64,000 bases of DNA from Sulfitobacter sp. F26169L (GTDB taxonomy: Bacteria; Pseudomonadota; Alphaproteobacteria; Rhodobacterales; Rhodobacteraceae): contig NZ_JAPMLP010000001.1 of the NCBI RefSeq assembly GCF_026410285.1, positions 124,001 through 188,000 on the forward strand, written 5' to 3'. Every line of letters starts with the position of its first letter. Within the stretch, counting starts at the first letter, position 1. The position numbers and the translations under genes are program-made. The notes beneath the pieces are model-generated. The model was not told the origin of the DNA and searched no databases. It saw only the letters and a program-made list of their open reading frames with translations. Below are positions 17,599-27,889 of the stretch, piece after piece.

Positions 17599-17996
17599 CT
17601 TTGCGTCAGCCGTGCGGCCTTTTTGCGTACGAGAGTGCTGCGCAGATCATGCATGGCAAGCAATAGCGCGTCCGTCACCGCCTCCAGCTGATCATCGGTA
17701 GCGCGTGACTGTGCCCAGTGGGTGGTTGTGTTGAGGTAGTCAACAGCGCGCAAGATATCGTCAATCTCGCGGTGGGCGAGGGTGCGGGCGCGCTCTTCCA
17801 TCCAGTTCTTGATGGCTTCGATGTCCTGGGGCGACAGCGTGCGGTCCCCGTGCGCCTTGATCTCGCCATTGCGCATGTTCAGCACGGCAATCTGGTCCAT
17901 CTCAATCCGGCGTTGGCGGTTTTCGGTATCCAGACGAAAAACAAACGCACCATTTTCGCGAACGCGAAAGTAATAGTCGGGCAACATGTCGGCCAT
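17595..17996 (-). CDS. conserved hypothetical protein (133 residues)
   Basis: A soluble protein with no signal peptide or membrane segment. Residues 1-55 read like a small beta domain (YYFRVRENGAFVFRLDTENRQRRIEMDQIAVLNMRNGEIK); the rest is helical. A good AGGACG site precedes the ATG. I do not recognise the family. Convergent with the MATE gene, overlapping it by four bases. Confidence 0.65.
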   Translation of the reverse strand: MADMLPDYYFRVRENGAFVFRLDTENRQRRIEMDQIAVLNMRNGEIKAHGDRTLSPQDIEAIKNWMEERARTLAHREIDDILRAVDYLNTTTHWAQSRATDDQLEAVTDALLLAMHDLRSTLVRKKAARLTQS

Positions 17997-18100
17997 CTGG
18001 ATCGTCCTAACTTGTCTTCTACATCGACCCGATTAGCGTAAAACCGCAGTCTGCACAGATTAATGTTACTTTTGCCTCTCATACAGGGGTTTTCAGGAAG

Positions 18101-18459
18101 ATGCCAAAGAAACGATCGACCGATACTGCAATCGCCCGCTGCATGACGGGGCTTGAGAAAAATTTGGATTTATTGGCCAAGCGTCACGTTCCTCAAGAAC
18201 CCAAAGACGGAACTAAACGTGCTGCGCAAGCGATTGAGAACTTCGGCCTTACCCGCATTTTCGCCGCCGCAGGCGTATGGCTGTTGTCGTCACGGTCATC
18301 AGCTTCTGGTTCGACCAAGCTGCCTGTCGTGATCAGTGGATAGCGCATAACAAGGAGGCCGAAAAAGAAAGAAGGCTGCGTGAGAAAGGCTCTACGACTT
18401 CGGCCATCCCTCTAGGTGGCGGCGAAGCAAAAAAATGGGATGCAGCACGAGCCCAATAG
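18101..18459 (+). pseudogene. possible small membrane protein gene split by a frameshift
   Basis: Two overlapping ORFs lie here: 18101-18343, preceded by AGGA, and 18277-18459. Joining them near 18275 would give one protein of about 119 residues: a charged N-terminus, a membrane helix (IFAAAG then VVVTVISFWF), and a charged tail KEAEKERRLREKG. Read separately, the first ends in a serine-rich low-quality tail. It may be a frameshifted gene, two coupled genes, or no gene at all. Confidence 0.35.
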
Positions 18460-18568
18460 TTTGATGTGATGCCAATGGAACAGCGTGGCGCCAATGATTT
18501 TGGAAACCGGTGCCCGAGCAGGTCTATAATTGTGGTTACCGATATTGGCATGTCGAACCATTGTTGCG

Positions 18569-18601
18569 CCCCCGCCTCCTAAAAATGAAAAAGGGCGGGG
18601 G
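18569..18601 (-). terminator. hairpin downstream of the aminotransferase gene
   Basis: CCCCCGCC (18569-18576) pairs with GGCGGGGG (18594-18601) across a 17-base loop, 11 bases past the aminotransferase stop. There is no U-run after it on the minus strand, so termination is uncertain. Confidence 0.35.
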
Positions 18602-18611
18602 TGGCTAAATT

Positions 18612-19814
<1,203 letters not shown>

Positions 19815-19906
19815 TTAGGCCTCATTACGTTATATAGCGTTAAATCCACTCATAGGGGGTGGCCCCCCGCAGTTGCAAGCGCCTTTGGCGCGATTAGGAG
19901 TACGCA

Positions 19907-20323
19907 ATGACCGTCACGGAAAATTCCGACACCCAGACAGACTGGTATAGTCCCGATGCAGCCACTTTCGGGGACCGTGTTGCGGCCGCGCGCGATCTTG
20001 CCGGTATGTCGCAGGCCGTTCTGGCGCGCCGTCTGGGTGTGCGGCTCAGCACTTTGCGCGCCTGGGAAAATGACACATCCGAACCCCGCGCCAACCGGCT
20101 TTCAATGCTGGCGGGGCTGCTGAACGTGTCGATGATGTGGTTGATCAACGGAGAAGGCGAAGGCCTAGACGGAACAGAAGAAGCGGGTGTGCTGCCACAG
20201 GACGCCGCCGAAATACTGGCGGAAATGCGCACGCTGCGGGTTGAGATGGCGCAAAAAGCCAAACAGGTTGCCCGACTGGAAAAGCGCCTGCGCGCAATGC
20301 TGACGGAACCGCGCGATGTTTGA
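19907..20323 (+). CDS. XRE-family helix-turn-helix regulator
   Basis: 138 residues. HTH domain at about 20-75 (GDRVAAARDLAGMSQAVLARRLGVRLSTLRAWENDTSEPR) followed by a predicted coiled coil (ILAEMRTLRVEMAQKAKQVARLEKRLRAML) at the C-terminus. AGGAG precedes the ATG. It overlaps sdhE by eight bases, an arrangement suggesting co-expression. Targets are unknown. Confidence 0.85.
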   Translation: MTVTENSDTQTDWYSPDAATFGDRVAAARDLAGMSQAVLARRLGVRLSTLRAWENDTSEPRANRLSMLAGLLNVSMMWLINGEGEGLDGTEEAGVLPQDAAEILAEMRTLRVEMAQKAKQVARLEKRLRAMLTEPRDV

Positions 20324-20606
20324 AATGCCACGCCCCGAGCGCCCTGTGGGCGAGCCGCGCGACGTGCGCATCAAACGTCTGGCCATGCGCTCCATGCGGC
20401 GCGGGATCAAGGAAATGGATTTGATCCTGTCCGCCTATGCGTCTGACCGTTTGGGCGGTATGTCTGCGGAAACGCTGACGCTGTATGATGATCTGCTGGA
20501 TGAAAACGACCACGATCTGTATCAGTGGGTTACAGGGCAGTTTGCCCCCAAGCCCGAATTTGCGGTTATGATCGAAGACATCCAGAACCATATTTCCAAA
20601 AGCTGA
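20316..20606 (+). CDS. sdhE: succinate dehydrogenase assembly factor SdhE
   Basis: 96 residues with the SdhE signature RSMRRGIKEMDLIL (RGxxE) and DENDHDLYQWVTG. SdhE promotes covalent attachment of FAD to the succinate dehydrogenase flavoprotein. The N-terminus overlaps the upstream XRE regulator by eight bases. A second ATG three codons in cannot be excluded. Confidence 0.9.
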   Translation: MFEMPRPERPVGEPRDVRIKRLAMRSMRRGIKEMDLILSAYASDRLGGMSAETLTLYDDLLDENDHDLYQWVTGQFAPKPEFAVMIEDIQNHISKS

Positions 20607-20686
20607 GCCGGATCGACGGCTTTTAACGAAATATTCTGCTTTATTCTGCAATCTGACGTCAGAGCCATAAAATGTCGGAGAGTAGT

Positions 20687-21205
20687 ATGAGCATTCTGGA
20701 TCCCATTGGTCTGCCAACCAATGAGAAACCGTCCCCCCCCGAAAAAGGGTTTATGACCGGATATCTGGAGGCGCTATCGCTTGTCGAACGTCTGCACCGG
20801 TTGCTGCTGGATGTGATCAAGGACGAGTTCGAACGCGTTGGCGTTCTGGAGATAAACGCGGTTCAAGCGCTTTTGCTCTTTAACATCGGTGATCACGAGG
20901 TGACAGCGGGGGAATTGAAAAGCCGTGGGTATTATCAGGGCAGCAACGTCAGCTATAACCTCAAAAAACTGGTCGAAATGGGGTACATGCACCACCAGCG
21001 CTGCGAGATCGACCGGCGATCCGTACGGGTCCGGCTTACCGAGAATGGCCGCTATATCCGTGATGTGGTCGCAGAGTTGTTTTCGCGCCATGCAGGCGGC
21101 TTGGAAGATCGTGGTGTGCTGGGGCCGGAGGGGATTGTTGAAATCACCGCTTCTCTCAAGCGGGTGGAGCGCTACTGGACGGACCAGATCCGCTATATTT
21201 ATTGA
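20687..21205 (+). CDS. MarR-family winged-helix regulator, LdtR-like
   Basis: 172 residues. The helical N-terminus LEALSLVERLHRLLLDVIKDEFER and the wing region SRGYYQGSNVSYNLKKLVEMGYMHHQRCEIDRRSVRVRLTENG resemble LdtR, a MarR-type activator known from Liberibacter and rhizobia that controls an L,D-transpeptidase and stress tolerance. The LdtR assignment rests on recalled similarity. The ATG at 20687 is chosen for the GGAG site six bases upstream; another ATG lies five codons earlier. Single gene, convergent with the DUF1194 operon. Confidence 0.8.
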   Translation: MSILDPIGLPTNEKPSPPEKGFMTGYLEALSLVERLHRLLLDVIKDEFERVGVLEINAVQALLLFNIGDHEVTAGELKSRGYYQGSNVSYNLKKLVEMGYMHHQRCEIDRRSVRVRLTENGRYIRDVVAELFSRHAGGLEDRGVLGPEGIVEITASLKRVERYWTDQIRYIY

Positions 21206-21308
21206 TGCGGCACGATAGCATTGATTTCATCGGCTTTGGGATCGGTTAGAACGGTTTCGCCCAGGAACGGCGTCACTTGTGAGGAGGCTTCCGGTTTGTG
21301 AGGGGGTT

Positions 21309-21374
21309 GGGGCGCTGCCCCGTCTTTGGCCTGGATGGCCAAAGACTCCCCGGGATATTTTTGGCCAAAAGAAG
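21309..21374. repeat. structured intergenic repeat, copy B
   Basis: Contains GGGGC-GCT-GCCCC (21309-21321), a perfect 9-bp hairpin (21323-21331 with 21337-21345), then the core beginning CTCCCCGGGATATTT and ending GGCCAAAAGAAG (21346-21374). The core matches copy A near 2906 at 27 of 29 positions. It sits between convergent genes, just past the end of the DUF1194 operon, so it could act as a terminator for either side. Confidence 0.7.
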
Positions 21375-21382
21375 TCGGGACC

Positions 21383-22105
21383 TTAGCGGCGGGACAGGAC
21401 GAGGCCGTCAAGTTCGCGTAACAGCTTTGTCTGCATGACGGCTTCAAAATTCTCGAAACTCTGGGCGGCTTCGATAAAAGCGTCGGGTCCGAGGATGACT
21501 TCGGCCTGAAAGTAGGCGCTTAAATCGGCAATGTTGGATGCGCGGTTCTGCCCTGCCGGTTGCGCGTCCGAACCGATTACCAAGGCATTGATGGTTATTC
21601 CTTTATTGGTAAGTCGGGGTTTGACGGCTCGGGGGCGGGGGCCGAGATTGCTTTTCCCGTCGCCTGAGATATCCAGAGTTCTGCGCCAGCAATGGGTGCG
21701 TTGCGCAAGGTGCTGTGCGCCGAGTATCATCGCGACGCCAAGCGCTGTGCCCGGTGTTGCTTCGGGTCTGCGTTCGGTGCTGCGGATGGTTTCGATTGCG
21801 GCGCCCAGAGCGGCGGGGCTTGAAATCTGCGTCCAAGGAAGCAGCGTTTTCTGGTCCTTTGGTCCGCTCCATTCGAAAATCAAAAGCTCTACGGGCGGGT
21901 CCGGTTGGTCCAGCAATGCTGCGCGCACCGGCGCGCTGTCGAGTGCATTTGCCAATCCTGCAATTTGTAGCCGGTACTCGCGCGCATCCACAGAGCCGGA
22001 TACGTCAAGGCCAAGTGCCAATGCCTGACGGCAGGGTTCTGCGGCAATAGCCGATCCTGAGGTGAGGGCGAAAATCGCGGCAAGGGTTGCGGCAACGGGT
22101 TTCAT
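21383..22105 (-). CDS. secreted DUF1194 (von Willebrand A-like) protein, copy 2
   Basis: 240 residues with a signal peptide ([22 protein letters not shown]). The MIDAS-like metal site DVSGSVD follows at about 34-40, and LDISGDGKSNLG supplies a second conserved block. DUF1194 proteins are VWA-like and probably periplasmic; no function is assigned. It overlaps the upstream paralogue by four bases (ATGA), so the pair is cotranslated. Confidence 0.85.
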   Translation of the reverse strand: MKPVAATLAAIFALTSGSAIAAEPCRQALALGLDVSGSVDAREYRLQIAGLANALDSAPVRAALLDQPDPPVELLIFEWSGPKDQKTLLPWTQISSPAALGAAIETIRSTERRPEATPGTALGVAMILGAQHLAQRTHCWRRTLDISGDGKSNLGPRPRAVKPRLTNKGITINALVIGSDAQPAGQNRASNIADLSAYFQAEVILGPDAFIEAAQSFENFEAVMQTKLLRELDGLVLSRR

Positions 22106-22842
22106 CCGGCTTTGCCGTTTTGTCTGAGTGACCCGATGGAAGGGGGGGTGAGCTCCCGTTCAAGCTTGCGGCGCATTGCGCGTTCGTAATCTTCGAACCC
22201 GTCAGCGACAATCAGGAACGCGCCGGGGCCATGGATGACCTCTGCGCGATAGAACGCGATGAGGCCAACTTCTCCTTCGAAATCGGCAGCGTTGACGACC
22301 AACCCGTTAACTGTGACATTGTCGAAAGGAAAAGCGCGAAAGGCGCTGGCGGGTGGAAAACCTTCGTTGCTTTGCCCGTCGCCTGCCATATCAAGCGTTT
22401 TGCGTAAGCATTCCGGTGCGCGATCAAGCAGCTGGGCGCCGTAGCCGAGCGCGTATCCCATTGCTGTGGGTGAATCGAAATGGCTGCGGTTTGTAGACGA
22501 TAGCGTTTCAGCCGCCGAGACCAGGGCCGCGCGACTGTCAATCAGGGTCCAATCGAGCAGAATTTTCTGATTGTAGCGGCCTGACCATTCATAAACAGCC
22601 AGCGCTACCGGAAGGTCGGCCGCAAAAAATGCGGCTTCGACTTCGGGCGAAACCAATGCTGCCACCATGCCGCCGCGCTGTAATCTATCTTCTGCGGCAT
22701 CTACCGAGCTGGACACATCCATTGCCATTGCCAGCGCCAAGCGACATTCAATGGCGCTGGCGGGCAAGGCGGCACAAGCCAGCCCTGCGGCTGTAAGGGC
22801 CGCACGTATCACCAGCTTCCTGTGTTTTCCATTGATGCCCAA
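22102..22842 (-). CDS. secreted DUF1194 (von Willebrand A-like) protein, copy 1
   Basis: 246 residues with a basic N-terminus and a signal peptide ending ALPASA. The MIDAS-like DVSSSVD lies near residue 42 and the second block is [12 protein letters not shown]. It is clearly paralogous to the next gene but diverged. The start lies inside gloA, overlapping it by 34 bases in another frame; a later internal start would remove the basic N-terminus but no better site was found. Confidence 0.82.
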   Translation of the reverse strand: MGINGKHRKLVIRAALTAAGLACAALPASAIECRLALAMAMDVSSSVDAAEDRLQRGGMVAALVSPEVEAAFFAADLPVALAVYEWSGRYNQKILLDWTLIDSRAALVSAAETLSSTNRSHFDSPTAMGYALGYGAQLLDRAPECLRKTLDMAGDGQSNEGFPPASAFRAFPFDNVTVNGLVVNAADFEGEVGLIAFYRAEVIHGPGAFLIVADGFEDYERAMRRKLERELTPPSIGSLRQNGKAG

Positions 22843-23243
22843 GGTTCGACAGGGGGAAGCGCATCCCCTTCCTGAAGCAGCTCAATCGAAATATTATCCG
22901 GCGAGCGGACAAATGCCATTCGGCCGTCACGCGGGGGGCGATTGATAGTTACGCCGTTTTCCTGTAAAAAATTACAAGTTTCGTATATGTTTTCAACAGT
23001 ATACGCTAGATGCCCGAAATGGCGGCTGTCTGATGGCAGGCCGTCGTCACCGTCCCAATTGTAGGTCAGCTCAACATCGGCATGGCCATCGTCCATCTCT
23101 GGTGGACATAGAAAAACCAGCGTAAACCGGCCTTCTTCATGTTCCATGCGCCGACGTTCTTTCAGCCCAAGTAGTTTGTAGAACGCAATCGAGGCATCGA
23201 GATCTTTCACGCGCACCATTGTGTGCAGGTATTTAATTGGCAT
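22809..23243 (-). CDS. gloA: lactoylglutathione lyase (glyoxalase I)
   Basis: 144 residues, the normal length of bacterial GloA. Metal ligands can be placed at H7 (YLHTMVRV), E58 (DVELTYNW), H78 (FGHLAYTV) and E121 (SIELLQ), spaced as in E. coli GlxI. It converts the methylglyoxal-glutathione hemithioacetal to lactoylglutathione. First gene of a three-gene run with two DUF1194 genes; the functional link, if any, is unknown. Confidence 0.92.
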   Translation of the reverse strand: MPIKYLHTMVRVKDLDASIAFYKLLGLKERRRMEHEEGRFTLVFLCPPEMDDGHADVELTYNWDGDDGLPSDSRHFGHLAYTVENIYETCNFLQENGVTINRPPRDGRMAFVRSPDNISIELLQEGDALPPVEPWASMENTGSW

Positions 23244-23320
23244 GGAAAAGCTCCTGTATAAGCAAATTCAAGTTGCTTCTACCCTAGCACTGCTTGTCTG
23301 GGTGTCGAGGTCCGCGTTGG

Positions 23321-24754
23321 TCAAAACGACGATGCGATCCCGATGCTCAGCCCCACGCGGTTGACGTCATAAAGCCCGATATTGCTGTCGGTGGTCGACG
23401 CGCTGAGGCTGACGGTGGGGTTGAAACCGAAGTAGTCGATCTGTTTGAACGTTGCGCTCACTTCAGCGGCGATTTGGAAATCCCGCCGTCCCGATGCGTC
23501 ATGCGGGGATACATCGTAATCGCGAAAGCTGGTGCTGAGACCGAATTGCAGTGCTGTTCCCATCACCTCCCGGCCCAGCACATACCCCGAGCGCAGGCGC
23601 AATTCATCGTATTCCAGCCGGTCCAAATCCGCGCGCTGCGATGTGACTGCGACACCAAGATAGAGGCCATCACCGCTGGCCAGACGGCGGCTTAATCCTG
23701 CGCTCAGGCTGAGGGAATGTTGATCAGACCCACTTTGCGCACTGCGAGTTTCGGCGCCAAGACCAAAACTCAGCTTGGAATTGGGGTTGACGTGATAGGT
23801 CTGCCCCAGTTGTGCGCGCAAAAAGCGATTGTAGCGCGCACCGCCATAAAAGCTCTGGCCAATATCGGCGCTGAGGCTGAATTCTCCGCGCCGGTCATGG
23901 CGCAGTTGTTTGTACCCATAGCCGATCTGCACCGTGCCATAGGCGAAATCACTGCCCGTCAGCTTGCGCGCTTCTTCACCGCGCGCCACGCGCTCGGCAT
24001 CCTCGGCGGCTAGATCGTCTTTGGCCGAACCGGACAAGTGATAGGTCTGATAGGACAGGCTGAGCCGCAGATCATGGGCGCTACGCTCTGTCTGGTGGAA
24101 CCGATAACGGCTCTGGATATCAAGGCCCGTTTCCATACCTGACAGCGCCTTCGACGAAGCTTTAAGAGTAGCTTCAACTCCATCTGGATTAAAAGGATCG
24201 ATAAATTCGTAATAAAGGGAGGAAGTGTCGCGTGAAGATCCATTGTTGATGTTTGAATTCGGAGCAAATGTGAAAGAGAGTTGGGTATGCCACGGGTTCC
24301 GTTGCTGGACATAACCGTAGTCCTGACGTGCTTTAGCTGCATGTCCAGACGACGGTGCGATATTATAAGCTCGTCTCAACCAAAGCTGCGCTCGCGTCCT
24401 TTTTCCATCTGAAGATAGCGCTTGGGCGATTAATAGAGCTGATGAAAACTTTTCATTGTCGTTTACTGCGTATTTCCATCCTAGTAGTGCGGCTTTTCTT
24501 GCAGCTTCAAACTGTCCCATGTTCCGCAATGCACGTGATCGTATAAGATGAGGTGTAGTATCTTGACGATTTCGCAATATTAGTGCGTCAACGAGGGCAA
24601 TAGCTTGCTCGCTTTGACCAGCGACCAAGCTGAGCTTGGCCGCCTCTTCCATTTCTGCTGGAGTAAGGACAATCTTAGCATGGCTTGGATTCGCCTCTGT
24701 AACAAATATGAGAGATATCACAAGAACGTGCTTCACGTAACAACCAGCGGGCAT
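23321..24754 (-). CDS. surface lipoprotein assembly modifier (Slam, DUF560) outer-membrane protein
   Basis: 477 residues. Signal peptide, then a TPR-like helical N-terminal domain (about 30-145: LVAGQSEQAIALVDALI, SRALRNMGQFEAARKA), then a beta-barrel from about residue 150 (TQLSFTFAPNSNINNGSS) ending in terminal F (SIGIASSF), which is typical of outer-membrane barrels. Slam proteins move specific lipoproteins to the cell surface. The likely cargo gene lies two bases upstream in the same operon. The first ~200 codons are A+T-rich like the cargo gene while the rest is GC-rich, a mosaic pattern. Confidence 0.82.
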   Translation of the reverse strand: MPAGCYVKHVLVISLIFVTEANPSHAKIVLTPAEMEEAAKLSLVAGQSEQAIALVDALILRNRQDTTPHLIRSRALRNMGQFEAARKAALLGWKYAVNDNEKFSSALLIAQALSSDGKRTRAQLWLRRAYNIAPSSGHAAKARQDYGYVQQRNPWHTQLSFTFAPNSNINNGSSRDTSSLYYEFIDPFNPDGVEATLKASSKALSGMETGLDIQSRYRFHQTERSAHDLRLSLSYQTYHLSGSAKDDLAAEDAERVARGEEARKLTGSDFAYGTVQIGYGYKQLRHDRRGEFSLSADIGQSFYGGARYNRFLRAQLGQTYHVNPNSKLSFGLGAETRSAQSGSDQHSLSLSAGLSRRLASGDGLYLGVAVTSQRADLDRLEYDELRLRSGYVLGREVMGTALQFGLSTSFRDYDVSPHDASGRRDFQIAAEVSATFKQIDYFGFNPTVSLSASTTDSNIGLYDVNRVGLSIGIASSF

Positions 24755-24756
24755 GA

Positions 24757-25866
24757 CTAGTTATTAGCGCCACGGTAAACGATGAAACCTGCTGTCTCTC
24801 GTGTAGTTACATTTTCGTAATCCGTATCGTTTGTAACTACGATTACACCCGCGATTTCATCTGGTCCATCACCTGAAACAACAGCGTAGAAATTACCGGC
24901 TTCGTAGTCTTGAATTTCTCCGGAGCCATCTACATAGGTGCTTTCGAATTCACCAACCAGATCACCGCTGTCCTTCAGGCTGTTAGGCCTAATGATCAAT
25001 TGAGCAGTGGGATATGCCTCCATTCCTGGGTTGATATTATCGATAATCCTTTGTGTGATATCTACACCGTTCGCATCAAATATTCTTCTATTTGTCCATT
25101 CGGCTTTGACCCCATCGCCTCTCGTGCCGGTGACATCGTTGAAGTCTTCGAAGTCGATATCGATATTCAGATTCCCGGTTGTGTACTCCAAGCCTCCCTT
25201 ACCCTCAAAATCACGTATGCCGGCAGTCTTACCACTGAACGTTGCCTGGCCGGTATCTGGTAGGGTTACAGTTCCATTGCGTTGATAGATGAAACCGCCG
25301 AAGCCGTAGTCTCGAAAGCTAGATGAGCGTACGATCGCGAATTGGGTGTTAGGCACGCCATCTGCATCAGTTGCTCTGCTTACTCCATATATCGCGCGAT
25401 ACCCGAATTGAGAAATTGGATCATTTGTGACTGAATCAGGAAATGGAGTTGTCGATTCATATACAGAAAAGCCATTTAGACTACTAACGTCGGTTCCCCG
25501 AACATAAACATTAGCTGAGTCAAACGCGAGATTATCTACAATAAAGGTATCACCATCACCGTTCTCGTCGAGCGGGATGTACCTCACATCTCGTACGTAT
25601 CCGTCAGTACCATCGTTGCCGGTATTCTCTTCATATCGCACAATTTTGGTGCTGCTGGTTGGCGATGTCGTTCCAGGGGGGACGCCTATACCAGAGATGC
25701 CGTCATTGTCTGAGCCACCCGCATCAGTGCCACCACCCGTCGGTTGACCATCTCCTGTCGTGCCATCCCCGCTGGATCCAGCACCGTTGTTCTCATCGAA
25801 AGGGTTGCCCCCGCTGCAAGCGCCCAAACCCGCAATAAGAACAAGGCCAATGATTGTATTTTTCAA
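24757..25866 (-). CDS. putative Slam-dependent surface lipoprotein (TbpB-like C-terminal domain), TTG start
   Basis: 369 residues. I place the start at a TTG (25864-25866) with GAGGG upstream because it begins a clean lipoprotein signal, MKNTIIGLVLIAGLGAC with lipobox LGAC (C17); ATG starts further up give an implausible leader. After C17 comes a flexible glycine/threonine/aspartate linker, then a beta-rich domain with TATFSGKTAGIRDFEGKGG-type sequence and a C-terminal GDGPDEIAGVIVV, similar to transferrin-binding-protein-like Slam cargo. The ligand is unknown. A+T-rich; directly upstream of the Slam gene. Confidence 0.78.
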   Translation of the reverse strand: MKNTIIGLVLIAGLGACSGGNPFDENNGAGSSGDGTTGDGQPTGGGTDAGGSDNDGISGIGVPPGTTSPTSSTKIVRYEENTGNDGTDGYVRDVRYIPLDENGDGDTFIVDNLAFDSANVYVRGTDVSSLNGFSVYESTTPFPDSVTNDPISQFGYRAIYGVSRATDADGVPNTQFAIVRSSSFRDYGFGGFIYQRNGTVTLPDTGQATFSGKTAGIRDFEGKGGLEYTTGNLNIDIDFEDFNDVTGTRGDGVKAEWTNRRIFDANGVDITQRIIDNINPGMEAYPTAQLIIRPNSLKDSGDLVGEFESTYVDGSGEIQDYEAGNFYAVVSGDGPDEIAGVIVVTNDTDYENVTTRETAGFIVYRGANN

Positions 25867-26057
25867 TTTTCTGCCCTCAATGTAGTCGTTTTTGTTTTGA
25901 AGACAGTCACCCCCCCAATATGCGATGTCAATGACACGGCTTGTGCCGTGCGCAAGAAACATCTTAATCATGGCGAAAAAGCAATACCGTATATGGGTTT
26001 CACGCCGCCCCATCCACCAGATATAGTCACCCACGAATCCCACCGACAGGAAACATC

Positions 26058-26978
26058 ATGCCAATCAGCCCAGACCAACAAGCCGAAATCGACGCCCTGC
26101 GCGCCCAGACCAAACCGACCCTGCGTGCCGTTTCCGAAGGAATGGAGGCGCATTTGTATACCGCGCACGAAGTTCTGGACCACGGGTTTATCCGCGTGAT
26201 CGATTATATGGGGAACGACGAGGCGATCTGCCAGGCGGCCCGTGTATCGTATGGTAAAGGCACCAAATCGGTGCAGAACGACGAAGGGCTGATCCGCTAT
26301 CTGATGCGGCACTGGCACTCGACCCCGTTCGAGATGTGCGAAATCAAGCTGCACGTAAAGCTGCCCGTTTTTGTGGCGCGCCAGTGGATCCGGCACCGCA
26401 CCGCCAACGTTAACGAATACTCCGCCCGCTATTCGATTCTGGATCGGGAGTTCTATATTCCCGCGCCCGATCACATAAATGCGCAATCTGTGGTCAACAA
26501 TCAGGGCCGCGGCGGCGTGCTGGAGGGGGCAGAGGCCGCGCGCGTGCTGGAGATCCTGAAATCCGATTCGAACCGCGCCTATGATCACTACGAGGCGATG
26601 ATCGGCACAGAAGGGCCGGACGGAGAGCCCCAGGACGGCCTCGCGCGCGAACTGGCGCGGATGAACCTGCCCGCCAACATCTATACCCAGTGGTACTGGA
26701 AAGTTGACCTGCACAACCTCTTCCACTTCCTGCGCCTGCGCGCCGACCCCCACGCCCAATACGAAATCCGCGTTTACGCCGATGCCATCTGCAAAGTCGT
26801 CGCCGATTGGGTGCCAGCGGCATACGGCGCCTTCGAGGACTACCGCCTCGGAGGCGCAACACTCTCCGGCAAGGCACTGGACTGCATCCGCCGGATGCTA
26901 AAAGGCGAAGAGGTGACGCAGGAGAATAGTGGCATGAGCAAGGGGGAATGGCGGGAGTTTGAGGGGGTATTGAAGTGA
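26058..26978 (+). CDS. thyX: FAD-dependent thymidylate synthase
   Basis: 306 residues. The ThyX motif [11 protein letters not shown] spans R112-S122, and the RQWIRHR context is typical. ThyX makes dTMP from dUMP using methylenetetrahydrofolate and FADH2. It is longer than the ~220-residue minimal enzymes, as in other alphaproteobacteria. Divergent from the surface-lipoprotein operon; the next gene starts inside its stop codon. Confidence 0.95.
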   Translation: MPISPDQQAEIDALRAQTKPTLRAVSEGMEAHLYTAHEVLDHGFIRVIDYMGNDEAICQAARVSYGKGTKSVQNDEGLIRYLMRHWHSTPFEMCEIKLHVKLPVFVARQWIRHRTANVNEYSARYSILDREFYIPAPDHINAQSVVNNQGRGGVLEGAEAARVLEILKSDSNRAYDHYEAMIGTEGPDGEPQDGLARELARMNLPANIYTQWYWKVDLHNLFHFLRLRADPHAQYEIRVYADAICKVVADWVPAAYGAFEDYRLGGATLSGKALDCIRRMLKGEEVTQENSGMSKGEWREFEGVLK

Positions 26979-27889
26979 GTAGAGGCCGCTCAGTTCGTGT
27001 TTATCTAGCTGATGGAAAAGCCGCAGGGATTCTTACGGCCGAGATTATGAATTGGACAGGGCATGTGTTAGCAGCTCCTCGGACACGGTTTGAGGGCGTC
27101 CTTTCTCGGCCAGAGTTCCGGCGAACCGGCGTCTATCTCTTGATCGGAGCTGATGACGAGGGCAGTGACCTTCCAAAAGTATATGTCGGTGAGGGAGATG
27201 ATATTGGAAAGCGCCTCTATTCCCACAATAAAGAAAAGGATTTTTGGGATCGCTTTATCGCCGTGACAAGCAAGGACATGAATTTAACAAAAGCCCATGT
27301 ACGTTATCTGGAAGGCCGAATTTTGACTTTGTTGCAAGAAGCGAAGAAGGCAAAAATCGAAAATAAGGGGATGCCCCAATTCGATTTGCTGCCTGAAGCT
27401 GATATCGCCGATATGGAAGCGTTTCTTGTTGAAATTCAGCTTGTTCTGCCCGTCATCGGCGTCGAAGTGTTAAAGAAGCCTCAACAGTTGAAAACAGGAG
27501 AGCAGACTCAATACGAACAAGCTTCCGAGGCAATTCAATTCGAATTAGCAAACATCAAAGCCGGTATAACAGCTACAGCAAGAGAAGACGCTGGTGATTT
27601 TATCGTCGAAAGAGGAGCGATCGGAGCATGGCGGGAAGCAATTTCGTTTAAGGGCAATATCAAGTCGATCCGCGATGATGCGTTGCAGACGGGCCAGATT
27701 GTAAAATTGGGCGAAAATAACTTCCGAGTTGAGGAGGATATATCCTTCAGCAGCCCGAGCGCAGCCGCTGTTTTCCTTTTTGGTACTGCACGCAACGGGC
27801 GGACCGACTGGATTGTTGTAAATAACGGAGCTACCTATGGAGCGTGGAAGGACGCTGCTATTGAGCGAGAACTTAACAGCCGTATCTGA
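26975..27889 (+). CDS. GIY-YIG nuclease-like protein with C-terminal DUF4357
   Basis: 304 residues with a GTG start that overlaps the thyX stop (GTGA). A GIY-YIG-type block lies at about 50-85 (TGVYLLIG ... [17 protein letters not shown]), with the second tyrosine block changed to YVGEG, and a DUF4357-like domain near the C-terminus ([20 protein letters not shown]). GIY-YIG proteins cut DNA in repair, restriction and mobile elements. The gene is clearly more A+T-rich than thyX, suggesting recent acquisition. Catalytic competence is not established. Confidence 0.75.
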   Translation: MSRGRSVRVYLADGKAAGILTAEIMNWTGHVLAAPRTRFEGVLSRPEFRRTGVYLLIGADDEGSDLPKVYVGEGDDIGKRLYSHNKEKDFWDRFIAVTSKDMNLTKAHVRYLEGRILTLLQEAKKAKIENKGMPQFDLLPEADIADMEAFLVEIQLVLPVIGVEVLKKPQQLKTGEQTQYEQASEAIQFELANIKAGITATAREDAGDFIVERGAIGAWREAISFKGNIKSIRDDALQTGQIVKLGENNFRVEEDISFSSPSAAAVFLFGTARNGRTDWIVVNNGATYGAWKDAAIERELNSRI

